From Providencia hangzhouensis (GTDB taxonomy: Bacteria; Pseudomonadota; Gammaproteobacteria; Enterobacterales; Enterobacteriaceae): DNA of 64,000 bases. The DNA is taken from the NCBI RefSeq assembly GCF_029193595.2, contig NZ_CP135052.1:930001-994000 (forward strand), given 5' to 3'. The notes beneath the pieces were generated by a model, which saw only the letters and a program-made list of their open reading frames with translations, was not told the DNA's origin and ran no database searches. The position numbers and the translations under genes are program-made. Positions 16,554-25,536 of this stretch are shown piece after piece (the stretch's first letter is position 1; each line of letters begins with the position of its first letter).

Positions 16554-17240
16554 ATGGCGTACTATTATTCGTTGATTATTTTAAAATTTATTATCGGTTT
16601 TGCCATTGTTATCACTCATATGAATCTATCGGGAAAAACGCAGCTTTCCCAAATGACTCCTATTGATTTTATTGGTAATTTTGTTTTAGGAGGTATTATT
16701 GGTGGGGTGATTTACAGTGATACTATCCCATTGTACCAGTATGTGACTATTTTAATTATTGGTGTTTTGTTTATAAGCTTTTTGAACTTTTTAACAAAAA
16801 GATTTAATTTTTTTCGTAATGTGGCCATTGGTAATCCCATACCTATCATTAAAAAAGGCCAATTTATAATGGAAAACATCTTAGAAAAAGCCAATAAGAT
16901 AGATCTCATCAATATTTCATCTAGAATTCATGCACAAGGCATTCATTCCTTTCAAGAAATTTATTATGCACAAATAGAACCTGATGGGCAGCTAACCATT
17001 ATTTGTGATGAAAAAAATATGCCATCAGTGATCCTGATAAAAGAAGGGGTTATTAGAAGCTATGGTTTGGAATCTATCGAAAGAGATGAAGCTTGGTTAA
17101 TGCAGCAAATTGAATTACAAGATATTGAATCAATAAACGATATTTTCTTAGCTGAATTTTGGCGTGGTGAAGTCACGTTTATTTTGCGGGATGGTAAAAT
17201 AAACCGCAAGGGAGCACAGCATCTGAAAGTTATAGCTTAA
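16554..17240 (+). CDS. DUF421 (YetF-like) membrane protein
   Basis: The 228-residue protein has three N-terminal transmembrane helices (about 5-25, 38-57, 62-80). A cytosolic alpha/beta domain follows with the conserved stretch around DLINISSRIHAQGI and the region QEIYYAQIEPDGQLTI. This organisation is that of the DUF421/YetF family, common in enterobacteria and Bacillus and of unresolved function. A GGAATAG ribosome site lies just before the ATG. It forms a single-gene unit ending at a bidirectional terminator shared with cptA. Confidence 0.8.
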   Translation: MAYYYSLIILKFIIGFAIVITHMNLSGKTQLSQMTPIDFIGNFVLGGIIGGVIYSDTIPLYQYVTILIIGVLFISFLNFLTKRFNFFRNVAIGNPIPIIKKGQFIMENILEKANKIDLINISSRIHAQGIHSFQEIYYAQIEPDGQLTIICDEKNMPSVILIKEGVIRSYGLESIERDEAWLMQQIELQDIESINDIFLAEFWRGEVTFILRDGKINRKGAQHLKVIA

Positions 17241-17248
17241 ATGAATAG

Positions 17249-17279
17249 GTCGGTGAAATGCAGATAACATTTCACCGAC
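17249..17279. terminator. Bidirectional terminator between DUF421 gene and cptA
   Basis: A perfect 12-bp stem (GTCGGTGAAATG / CATTTCACCGAC) with a 7-base loop lies between two convergent genes, 8 bp after one stop and 11 bp from the other. Confidence 0.75.
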
Positions 17280-17289
17280 AGAGACCTAA

Positions 17290-18999
17290 TTATTGTTTTA
17301 AATCATCATAAAGCATTAATGAGGATTTATTATCTGGGTCACCAATATAACGAGGTTGAGGTTTAAATGCCTCATTAAACAGGCTTTTTTCGGGCTCAAA
17401 CCCAGTATAGTTTAAACCTGCTAAATCAGACCACGCGTAGATAAAGTCCATATTACTGAATGGTCGGGTTGTTTTATCATTCAAATCAAATTGATGAGTT
17501 GATAGCCACTCAGGTGATTGCCAAACTAGGAAAGGCACATTATAAATGACTTTACTTGGCTTACCTTCACTACGCCCTAACATTTTATGAGGCGGGGTAT
17601 CATAAACATCTTCACCATGGTCTGAGAAAAACACCAGAAAACCATTTTCTTTTGAAGAATCAAAGTCCTTGATTAATGTTGAAACAACATAATCGTTATA
17701 ATGTTGTGCGTTATCGTAAGCATTATAATCTTTCACTTCATCATCATTTAGGTTAGCGGGAACCACGCTGTCTTTATCTTTGAAAATGGCTTTATCTTCT
17801 GGATAGCGGAACTCATAGCGCATATGTGTTCCTAACAGATGGACCACGATAAATTTCTTTTCTGCTGGGTCTGCAAGCGCTTCTTTGAATGGTGCAAAAA
17901 CCACGTCATCATAGATACGTGAGCTTTGAGCCATATCATTATTCAAATAATATTGCTTATCTGTTTGGCGAGAGAATGCCGTTAATAAGGTGTTGCGTTC
18001 AGTCATCGTCTGCTGGTTAGTGATCCAAAACGTTTTAAAGCCCGCTTGCTTCATCATGTTCATCATAGAAGGGCGCGAATTGAATAGTTCAGGCTCAGTT
18101 TGTGTCGCAAACGTCAGAATTTGTTGTAGTGCTTCAATAGTATAAGGTCGCGACGTCACAACATCATTGAATACGGATAAATTAGCAGGATAATCCCTTG
18201 CAAGTTCATCTAACTCAGGTGTCGTTGGGCGTGAATAGCCATATAGGCTCATTCTATCGCGGCTGGTGGACTCACCTATTACTAATACAAATGTGCGGGG
18301 TGTATCACCGTTTGCATCGACAAAGTTTTCTAATGGTGGAATTTTACTGTTGTCGCGGATTAATTCTTCCATGTTTGCTAGCTGGTTTTTATATAAAAAG
18401 TAACCACTCACAAACTGCCATGGCGCAGCGTAGGCGAGTTTACTATTTAAATATGATGCGACATTGGCCATTGGTCGGTCTTGTTTAATGCCTTTGTTAT
18501 AATAAGGAATACCGAACAAAATAACTAAAATTAACAATGAAATACCGATTCGCCCTGACTTTGGCAGTGTTACCGGTTTTAGACGTGTCCATAGAAAAAT
18601 TGCGACTACAGTATAGGCGAGTATGACTCCTAAGACTTTGAAGCTAAAATATTGTTTAAGGAATTCGCCTGCTTCATTAGTATTGGTTTCAAACATCACA
18701 AACATGACACTTTGGGATATTTGATGCCCATAAACCACAAAGTAGGCGAGGGCAACTACCGAAGAAAGCCATAAAACAATACCAATTAGTCCCGCAACTA
18801 ACTTAACTTTTTTAGGGAACAGTAGGGCAGGAACCAGCCAAAGAGAGCTATAGAGTAGTGAATCTCTTAGGCCAATAGAATTACTTTGTCCTGTTACGAG
18901 CACATACAGTTGTAATAGTGATGAAAAATACCAAAAGTAGATTAGTAACCAGAACAGTGAGGTCCAGCTAAATTTTTCCGAGTGTGTAGTGTTACTCAT
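17290..18999 (-). CDS. cptA: Phosphoethanolamine transferase CptA
   Basis: This inner-membrane enzyme transfers phosphoethanolamine from phosphatidylethanolamine to the lipopolysaccharide core. The 569 residues comprise five N-terminal membrane helices (to about 190) and a periplasmic alkaline-phosphatase-fold domain. The catalytic threonine lies in VIGESTSRDRMSLYGYSRPT (about 240-260), and zinc ligands occur in FSDHGEDVYDTPPHK. The motifs VTSRPYTIEALQQ and MMKQAGFKTFWITNQQTM match E. coli CptA (YijP, 577) more closely than EptA, EptB or OpgE. Such modification reduces surface charge and can affect cationic peptide resistance. It is monocistronic. Confidence 0.88.
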   Translation of the reverse strand: MSNTTHSEKFSWTSLFWLLIYFWYFSSLLQLYVLVTGQSNSIGLRDSLLYSSLWLVPALLFPKKVKLVAGLIGIVLWLSSVVALAYFVVYGHQISQSVMFVMFETNTNEAGEFLKQYFSFKVLGVILAYTVVAIFLWTRLKPVTLPKSGRIGISLLILVILFGIPYYNKGIKQDRPMANVASYLNSKLAYAAPWQFVSGYFLYKNQLANMEELIRDNSKIPPLENFVDANGDTPRTFVLVIGESTSRDRMSLYGYSRPTTPELDELARDYPANLSVFNDVVTSRPYTIEALQQILTFATQTEPELFNSRPSMMNMMKQAGFKTFWITNQQTMTERNTLLTAFSRQTDKQYYLNNDMAQSSRIYDDVVFAPFKEALADPAEKKFIVVHLLGTHMRYEFRYPEDKAIFKDKDSVVPANLNDDEVKDYNAYDNAQHYNDYVVSTLIKDFDSSKENGFLVFFSDHGEDVYDTPPHKMLGRSEGKPSKVIYNVPFLVWQSPEWLSTHQFDLNDKTTRPFSNMDFIYAWSDLAGLNYTGFEPEKSLFNEAFKPQPRYIGDPDNKSSLMLYDDLKQ

Positions 19000-19359
19000 A
19001 GGTTTTTAAACTCTTGTTTTCTATTATTGTTAAATCGAATTGAAAAATAATTGAGAAATCGGTTTTTAGATATAAAGACGTAGTTTAAGTTCCAAAATAT
19101 ATTATCTATAAATAATATTTCCTTAATAATCATATAACCGTTTGTTTACTAGTGTTTTTTAAAAGCTGTTTTGTTCGCTTGGAATTGGGCAGCTATCGTG
19201 ATATTCAATTATAGACGATGTTTTGCTAGCCATTGTTAAAATAGTAAAATGTCCAATTAGCATTTGTCATCGTCTTTACGCCATTGGTACTATCCTTTGA
19301 TGTATTTATGGTATATAAGAAAATTTGACGAATGCATCAATGAAGGGTGAGAGCAATAC
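19000..19359. other. Divergent intergenic region cptA / potassium channel
   Basis: This 360-bp AT-rich spacer holds the promoters of two divergent genes. I found no ORF, palindrome or repeat that I could assign. Confidence 0.4.
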
Positions 19360-20538
19360 ATGTTAGATAATTCATTTGTGGCTTTTTTAAAATCACCTCT
19401 ATCAATCAGGGTGTTGCTTTCATTGCTAATAATTATTGATGGCGCAATGATTTTAAAGCCTGTATTAAGTGCTTATACCGACTACATTGATTGGCGCGAG
19501 TCAGGGCTAACACAGTGGTTAAAATCACTCGGCTTTATGAAGTTACTGGATATTCCTCGTTTTTTATTGGGAATTTCACTGATTTTCCTATCGTTATTTA
19601 TGGTTAACGGAGCCCGTATTGCTTGGGTGTTCTCCTTATTTTTACTTGGGATTATTTCATTTGTTGACCTGCGGTTAACACAAGAAAACATACATCAAGG
19701 TTATTTTTCCCTCTTTTTATTGGTTGCTTTGTGCCTTTTTTGGAAGTTGTATCATCACCATAGCTTAACCAGTGCTGGCTTTGTGGCAATAACCTGTATT
19801 ATTGCATTATTGCTGTATTCCATTTTTGGTACTTTATATATTGGTGATGAATTTTCACCAGTGGTTAAAGACGGCACAACGGCCTTTTATTTTGCTTTAG
19901 TCTGCATGACAACGGTCGGGTTTGGTGACATTGTTCCGGTTACAGTGGATGCGCGTGTATTCACGGTGACGGTGATTATTTTAGGAATTACAATTTTTAC
20001 CACTTCAGTGGTTTATATTGTTGGGGTGTTAGCGAAAGGTACGAAAGAAATCGTGCGTAAGAGGTTTTCTTATATGAAAAATCATTATGTGGTGATTGGT
20101 AGCACACCAATGGCTGTCAATGTCTATCAAGGGCTGAAAAAACGAGAGCTGCCGGTGGCTGTGATTTGCCAAGAAAACCATCGCAGTCATTATCCCGAAA
20201 AAGATAATATTGTGACCGGTGACCCAACCAGTTCCGAATTGCTCGCCGCTGCTAATGTTAAACACGCAAAGTGTGTGTTAGTGATGACAGATAGCGATTC
20301 GCTCAGTACTTTCGCTTTATTGGGAGTGAAAGAGCAAGCAGGGGAAGGTAGCTCGGTAAAAACCGTGGTGCTAATTAACCAAGAGAGCAATATGGATAAA
20401 GTTCGCTTACTTAAACCTGATATGTTGTTTTCATTATCTACGCTAGGTTCAGAGGTTTTGATGCAAGTGCTTTGCGGTGAAGCAATATCGAGCGACTCTA
20501 TTAGTGATATGCTGTTGAACAAAGTTGCAAAAAGCTAA
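19360..20538 (+). CDS. kch: Kch-like voltage-gated potassium channel with RCK domain
   Basis: The 392-residue inner-membrane channel subunit has six predicted helices. The selectivity filter MTTVGFGDIVP (about residues 184-194) lies between helices 5 and 6. A cytosolic RCK/TrkA-N domain follows from about residue 240: HYVVIGSTPMAVNVYQGL, then GDPTSSELLAAANVKHAKC. E. coli Kch has 417 residues and the same order, including the ending around LGSEVL...GE.I..D....LL. Fourth-helix arginines are sparse, so voltage sensing is uncertain. The filter is GFGD rather than GYGD, a tolerated variant. A GTGAGAG sequence precedes the ATG. Confidence 0.82.
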   Translation: MLDNSFVAFLKSPLSIRVLLSLLIIIDGAMILKPVLSAYTDYIDWRESGLTQWLKSLGFMKLLDIPRFLLGISLIFLSLFMVNGARIAWVFSLFLLGIISFVDLRLTQENIHQGYFSLFLLVALCLFWKLYHHHSLTSAGFVAITCIIALLLYSIFGTLYIGDEFSPVVKDGTTAFYFALVCMTTVGFGDIVPVTVDARVFTVTVIILGITIFTTSVVYIVGVLAKGTKEIVRKRFSYMKNHYVVIGSTPMAVNVYQGLKKRELPVAVICQENHRSHYPEKDNIVTGDPTSSELLAAANVKHAKCVLVMTDSDSLSTFALLGVKEQAGEGSSVKTVVLINQESNMDKVRLLKPDMLFSLSTLGSEVLMQVLCGEAISSDSISDMLLNKVAKS

Positions 20539-20570
20539 CCTTAAAATAAAAATAACGGGAATTGTGCTTC

Positions 20571-21203
20571 ATGCTAAGTGCTCAACAAGTGAGTTGCCAT
20601 CGGCAAAATAGGGTGTTATTCCATCAACTTGATTTTATAGTGCAACCTAGTGAAATCTTGCAAGTTGAAGGGCCAAATGGAGCGGGGAAAACAACCTTGC
20701 TACGAATGATGGCTGGGTTATTAAAACCTGATGAAGGGGCTGTCTGTTGGAATAATCAATCGATTGATAAACTAAAAGAAGAATTTACTCGTCATTTACT
20801 TTATTTAGGCCACAAACCAGCGGTTAAATCATTATTAACACCTTATGAAAACCTCAAATTTTATTACCAAATGCACCATAAAGGGCATGAAGGTGAGCGT
20901 ATTTGGTCTGCTTTAGAAGAAGTTTCGTTAATTGGTTATGAAGATATTCCTGTTAGCCAACTTTCTGCTGGGCAACAACGGCGTGTTAATTTAGCGAGGT
21001 TATGGCTAAGCGAAGCTCCTCTGTGGATACTTGATGAGCCTTTTACCGCAATTGACGTGGCGGGGGTCGCTCGTTTAACAGAACGTTTTCATCAGCATGC
21101 AGAGCAAGGGGGGATTATTTTGTTTACCTCCCACCAAGCGATGTCAGGGCAATTTGGTTCACTAAAACTGACGGGTGGGGTTGAATCATGTTTTGGTTAT
21201 TAA
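20571..21203 (+). CDS. ccmA: Cytochrome c maturation ATP-binding protein CcmA
   Basis: This is the ATPase of the CcmAB(C)D complex, which releases holo-CcmE for haem delivery to apocytochrome c. The sequence shows Walker A (GPNGAGKTT), the ABC signature LSAGQQRRV, Walker B (LWILDEPFTA) and the switch histidine in LFTSHQAM. The length (210) matches E. coli CcmA. I chose the ATG at 20571 because the frame-opening TTG nine bases upstream lacks conservation. It overlaps ccmB by 16 bp. Confidence 0.9.
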   Translation: MLSAQQVSCHRQNRVLFHQLDFIVQPSEILQVEGPNGAGKTTLLRMMAGLLKPDEGAVCWNNQSIDKLKEEFTRHLLYLGHKPAVKSLLTPYENLKFYYQMHHKGHEGERIWSALEEVSLIGYEDIPVSQLSAGQQRRVNLARLWLSEAPLWILDEPFTAIDVAGVARLTERFHQHAEQGGIILFTSHQAMSGQFGSLKLTGGVESCFGY

Positions 21204-21853
21204 TTAAAAGAGAGCTTAAAATTGCGTTTCGAGGTTTTTCTGAGCTCGTTAATCCGCTATGGTTTTTCTTAATTGTTATCACACTATTTCCCTTGAGTAT
21301 TGGTCCTGAACCTCAATTATTAGCGCGCATTGCGGTTGGGGTGTTTTGGGTTGCGGCCATTTTATCTTCACTATTATCACTAGAGCGTTTATTTAAGGAT
21401 GACTACCTTGATGGCTCCCTTGAGCAACTGTTACTCGCACCGCATCCTTTATTTATCACTGTATTTGCGAAGGTGATTGCCCACTGGTTAGTCACAGGGC
21501 TGCCCTTGATCTTGTTATCCCCTGTTGCGGCATTAATGTTGTCTTTTAGCGCAGACACACTATTTGTATTAGCAGGGACATTATTATTGGGCACACCTGT
21601 ATTGAGTTTTATTGGGGCGATTGGTGCAGCATTAACCGTTTCCTTAAAAAAAGGCGGTGTCTTGGTGAGCTTGCTTGTTTTACCGCTGTATATTCCTGTG
21701 CTGATTTATGCAACAGGTACGATGGAAGCCCACAGCTTTAAAATGCCTCTCGATGGCTATTTTGCCATTCTTGCCGCGTTATTTGCCGCCAGTATTACTT
21801 TTTCTCCTCTCGCTATCGCCGCTGCGCTGAAGCTTAATATTAGCAATAGCTAA
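21188..21853 (+). CDS. ccmB: Haem exporter permease CcmB
   Basis: This six-helix inner-membrane partner of CcmA has 221 residues against 220 in E. coli. Diagnostic segments are NPLWFFLIVITLFPLSIGPEP and KVIAHWLVTGLPLILLSPVA, and the C-terminal SPLAIAAALKLNI is complete. In normal operons ccmC follows within a few bases. Here no ccmC, D, E, F, G or H is present; an AT-rich spacer and a haemagglutinin fragment follow instead. The gene itself is intact. Confidence 0.9.
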   Translation: MFWLLIKRELKIAFRGFSELVNPLWFFLIVITLFPLSIGPEPQLLARIAVGVFWVAAILSSLLSLERLFKDDYLDGSLEQLLLAPHPLFITVFAKVIAHWLVTGLPLILLSPVAALMLSFSADTLFVLAGTLLLGTPVLSFIGAIGAALTVSLKKGGVLVSLLVLPLYIPVLIYATGTMEAHSFKMPLDGYFAILAALFAASITFSPLAIAAALKLNISNS

Positions 21854-22299
21854 TTATTTTTCTCTCGTCAAAATAGATAACAAGAGCAAATTAATTTTTG
21901 CCTTGTTATCTATTGTCGGTTCAGAATTGAAATATAATAATTACTTATACATTTAACGGGTGTTTTTTCTTAAGATTTCATTTTATTCAACTAGTTAATG
22001 GGCTTTATTTGTGTTTTTGATACAAATAAAGGTAAGTTTTATAAAAATCGCATTGAACTCAAATAATTTATTTAAATTGCTACCGTTTTATATTGTTTAT
22101 TACAAAAAATATTTTTATGTTAAATTATAATCATAATATATGAAGTTAGATGAGTTATAAAAAAGCTTAAATGAGTGTGATTGTAATTTGACTTAAGGTA
22201 TATGAAGTTTCGTATATTACTTTATCTCAAACCAATACAATTAATAATTCTAATGATTTTAAAACGTAATTTTAGCTATAGATCGATTTTGCTTACCTT
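21854..22299. other. AT-rich spacer after ccmB
   Basis: These 446 bp have no supported ORF and no residual ccmC-like coding that I can detect in any frame. The GC content drops sharply relative to ccmB, consistent with a deletion/insertion junction. Confidence 0.4.
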
Positions 22300-22584
22300 T
22301 TGTCTCCCTATGGTAGCCAAGCGGGCGGTGGTTCACTGAGTCTCAATGCCAGCAAAACCGAGATGCACAGCGATTACCAATCGGTGGATAAACAAACTGG
22401 CATCAATGCAGGCAAAGCCAGCAACACCACTCATACAGCGGTATCGGAAGGTGAGATTGTTATTTGCGATAAGGTAAATCAGAAACAAGATGTTACTGAT
22501 TTAAGTCGATATACAGACAATGCCCATGAGAAGCTGAATATGATTTTTGATAAAGAAAAAGAACAGAAACGGATACCCATCTAA
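22300..22584 (+). pseudogene. Orphan TpsA/CdiA repeat fragment
   Basis: The 94-codon frame opens at a TTG and begins [20 protein letters not shown], then NAGKAS and [10 protein letters not shown]...[19 protein letters not shown]. These are internal CdiA segments: a haemagglutinin repeat unit joined to the polar pre-toxin linker. Two parts that are normally far apart adjoin at about VSEGEI, so an internal deletion is likely. There is no signal peptide or transport domain. It lies 16.7 kb from the intact tpsA and indicates a former second locus or a rearrangement. Confidence 0.65.
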
Positions 22585-22965
22585 ATGGGTTAAAATTGAA
22601 AAGCTAATAATGAATAAGAGTAAAAATATAGTTTATTATTTAATAATAAACATCTTTAAATAATCTAGGTTCATCAAAGCTAATAATATTCATGAATAAA
22701 AATCCAATGTATAATAAAAAACTAAAAGTGGTTCATGTATCGTATGGTTTTTAAAAGTTAATATAGCGAGTTTATTCTTGTTATTTATTATGAATCATAT
22801 TTTTATGCTTTATTGTGATAAAATGTTAAATTGGTTTATTGTTCTTAAATGAAAATAATCAAATGCCAAATAATACTAAATAATTAATGGACAAAAGGTG
22901 ACTTATTATCTAGTTTATTGTTCCAATATGTTAGTTTAGGAAAAAATCACAAAAGGTAGCATATA
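22585..22965. other. AT-rich intergenic region
   Basis: This 381-bp region has no supported gene. It should contain the promoter for the thioredoxin-like gene. I see no operator or repeat. Confidence 0.35.
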
Positions 22966-23313
22966 ATGTCGAATATTTTATCATTAGATAGTGATAATTT
23001 CTCGAGTACACTTTACCCCCTAGAGCAAGATGAGCAACAAACTGTAGTTGTTTATTTTTCGGCTTCTTGGTGTTTACCGTGTAAAAATATGTATCCTATT
23101 TTTACTAAGCTTTCTGAGTATTTTCAAGAAAATAACATCGATTTTGGTATTGTTGATATTGCTCAATCGCCCACTTTAGCTCCTCGATATGGTATAAAAT
23201 CAGTGCCGACAATTGCGGTTTTCCAAGATACTCGGTTAATCGATATTATTGCAGGAGAAGTACCATTTAATAGGGCATTAATGGTATTGGAGAAAACGCT
23301 CGGTAAGCGTTAA
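22966..23313 (+). CDS. Thioredoxin-like protein
   Basis: The 115-residue cytosolic thioredoxin fold has the redox pair in SASWCLPCKNM (Cys36 and Cys39) and the cis-proline in KSVPTIAVF. The active site CLPC differs from the CGPC of TrxA, so redox potential or partner should differ. There is no signal peptide. A TauE/SafE permease gene begins 42 bp downstream on the same strand, so the pair probably forms an operon, perhaps linked to sulphur-compound handling. The fold is certain; the partner is not. Confidence 0.8.
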   Translation: MSNILSLDSDNFSSTLYPLEQDEQQTVVVYFSASWCLPCKNMYPIFTKLSEYFQENNIDFGIVDIAQSPTLAPRYGIKSVPTIAVFQDTRLIDIIAGEVPFNRALMVLEKTLGKR

Positions 23314-23355
23314 TATTCAGCGAATATATTTAATAATAATGATAAGACATTCATA

Positions 23356-24150
23356 ATGTTAATACTGATATTAGAAGGGCTATTGATAGGCTGTCTACTA
23401 GGTTTAACGGGAGCGGGAGGTGGAATTCTTGCTGTTCCTGCTTTAATGGCAAGCCAAAATTGGAGTGTAGCATTAGCAGCACCTGTAGGGCTTTTAGCTA
23501 TTACAATAGCGGCTTTTATTAGTGTTATTCAAGGGCTTATAAAAAAGAATATTCGCTATAAAGCAGCTATTTGGATAGCGCTATTGAGTATTCCTTCTGC
23601 TAAGTATGGTATTTACCTTGCCCATATTGTTCCTCCAGTTTGGTTAACGCTTATTTTTAGCCTTGTTATGCTTTATGTCGGGGGACGTATATTTTTCAAT
23701 CGGGGTGATGAGCAAAATGATGCACATTGTTTAATTAATACAGAAACTGGGAAATTTATTTGGAACACTAAAACAGCGTTAATCTTTGGGGGAATTGGTG
23801 TCATTACAGGATTACTTACTGGCATGTTAGGTGTCGGTGGTGGTTTTATTATTGTTCCTGCATTGCGAAAATTCACTAATTTGAATATGAAGAGTATTAT
23901 CGCAACATCATTAATGGTTATCTTCTGTATTGGTAGTATTAGTATTTTTATTAATGTCTGGAATGGGTTTCAATATCCTAAAGAAATTAGCATCGTTTTC
24001 ATTGCTTCATGTGTTGTTGGCTTATTAATTGGTCGATTAATAATGCATTATATTTCTAATAAAGCCATTCAAATACTATTTTCAAGTGCTGTTATCTTTG
24101 TTGCCTTAGGGTTGATTTCATCAGTATTGATTGAATTTAATGTCATTTGA
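23356..24150 (+). CDS. TauE/SafE family membrane permease
   Basis: The 264-residue protein has about eight membrane helices arranged as two inverted halves. Each half begins with a Gly-rich signature, LTGAGGGILAVPAL near residue 20 and MLGVGGGFIIVPAL near residue 156. This duplication is diagnostic of TauE/SafE (DUF81) exporters of sulphite, sulphoacetate or other organosulphur anions. It shares a transcript with the thioredoxin-like gene. The substrate is unknown. Confidence 0.8.
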   Translation: MLILILEGLLIGCLLGLTGAGGGILAVPALMASQNWSVALAAPVGLLAITIAAFISVIQGLIKKNIRYKAAIWIALLSIPSAKYGIYLAHIVPPVWLTLIFSLVMLYVGGRIFFNRGDEQNDAHCLINTETGKFIWNTKTALIFGGIGVITGLLTGMLGVGGGFIIVPALRKFTNLNMKSIIATSLMVIFCIGSISIFINVWNGFQYPKEISIVFIASCVVGLLIGRLIMHYISNKAIQILFSSAVIFVALGLISSVLIEFNVI

Positions 24151-24372
24151 AATAGGTTTTAAATATCACTTATTAAATAAATTTTTATAATTCATGCAGT
24201 GTGTCACTATTTTGAATGTTCAATCATTTATTCTTCTTTAAAAAAGTAAATTTGATTTATCTTCAAGCTCAAAAAGGTATAATGAACCATCGCATTTTTC
24301 TACCCTGATAATAGTGAAATGGATTGCTAATATACTCTTCTGGGTAATCATTAAAGGTTGACTAGTATAATT

Positions 24373-25380
24373 ATGACAAAACAAGATAGCTCAACAACGA
24401 TAATTGATATAGCTAAACGTGCTAATGTAACTGATATTACAGTCTCTAGAGCATTTAATCATCCTGAGATGGTAAAGAAGGAAACTCGAGATAAAATATT
24501 AGCGATAGCACAAGAGCTCAATTATGTGCCAAATCTTTTTGCACGTAATCTGAAAAACAAAAATAGCCGCATAATAGGTGTGGTTACTGATAGCACATTT
24601 AACCCATTTTATATCGTACTAATTCAAACAGTCTCACGCTTAGCGAAAGAAAAAGGCTATCAAGTCATGATTTTTGATTCAGATAGTGATGAAAAAGCAG
24701 AAAAAACAGCAATCGAAACATTAGTCAGCTACAAAGCGAGCGGTATTTTACTATCGCCAGTTCGTGACGATAAAGACTATCAACCAAGTTACTTATCATT
24801 AATTGATCAACATAATGTGCCTTTAGTTTTTGTTGACCGTTCAATTTATGGTTATCAAAATAAGTATTCAGGACTGTTTTTGAAAAACTTTGAAATTGGC
24901 GCTTTAACAGGAAAATTTCTTAACCAGCAAAATAGTGAAAATACACTTATTGTTTCAGGTCCAGAAGGATCTGAAATTAGTTTGTCTCGTTTAGCGGGTA
25001 TATATAAAAATTTTCCAAATAGAAAAAATATTAATGTCTTATACAGCAGTTATATGTTTAACAAGAATGATGAAGATTATCTAAGAAAAAAAGTTCAAGA
25101 GCTTTATACACCAAATATGTATATTGTTGGGCTGAATGGAATTATTACGGCAGGGATGTATAAAATTATTTTAGAACTAGGACTTTCTTGCCGTTATTTT
25201 TCTGTAGATTTACCACCCTATGCAGATACTTATCATTTATCTATTTCTGGTGTACATCACGATTCGGTATATCTTGGTGAATTAACAACTGAGTTATTGT
25301 TTTCTGAAATAGAGCGAGATTCACATAAAGACCATAAAACAAAACAGATATTTGTTGATGGGAAACTTGTTGTTTATTAA
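24373..25380 (+). CDS. LacI family transcriptional regulator of the adjacent sugar/polyol ABC operon
   Basis: The 335-residue repressor has an N-terminal LacI helix-turn-helix (TIIDIAKRANVTDITVSRAF) and the hinge NYVPNLFARNL. A periplasmic-binding-protein-like effector domain of about residues 60-335 follows. I prefer the ATG at 24373; a TTG five codons upstream is possible. It converges with the ABC transporter/dehydrogenase operon, whose promoter carries two GACGTC-centred palindromes of LacI-operator type. It is the obvious candidate to bind them. The ligand is probably the transported polyol or sugar. Confidence 0.82.
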   Translation: MTKQDSSTTIIDIAKRANVTDITVSRAFNHPEMVKKETRDKILAIAQELNYVPNLFARNLKNKNSRIIGVVTDSTFNPFYIVLIQTVSRLAKEKGYQVMIFDSDSDEKAEKTAIETLVSYKASGILLSPVRDDKDYQPSYLSLIDQHNVPLVFVDRSIYGYQNKYSGLFLKNFEIGALTGKFLNQQNSENTLIVSGPEGSEISLSRLAGIYKNFPNRKNINVLYSSYMFNKNDEDYLRKKVQELYTPNMYIVGLNGIITAGMYKIILELGLSCRYFSVDLPPYADTYHLSISGVHHDSVYLGELTTELLFSEIERDSHKDHKTKQIFVDGKLVVY

Positions 25381-25457
25381 TAAGAGTTAGAAAGAAAGTC
25401 CTTTGTGATTTATATACTCTAAAGAATTTTAGTTGTATATGAACACAGTCAACACCC

Positions 25458-25480
25458 ATGCAACTTGAAGTATGGCGATT
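25458..25480. repeat. Possible solo ERIC end
   Basis: The sequence CATGCAACTTGAAGTATGGC matches one end of the ERIC-type element seen at 35314-35439, but the rest of the element is missing. It lies next to the terminator shared by the two convergent genes. Confidence 0.35.
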
Positions 25481-25482
25481 AT

Positions 25483-25512
25483 AGATAGGCAGGTAATGAT
25501 ACCTGCCTATCT
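25483..25512. terminator. Bidirectional terminator between the lacI-type gene and the ABC operon
   Basis: A perfect 13-bp stem (AGATAGGCAGGTA / TACCTGCCTATCT) with an ATGA loop lies between the convergent regulator and permease genes. Confidence 0.75.
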
Positions 25513-25536
25513 TAATGGCGATGAGGTATTATTAAT

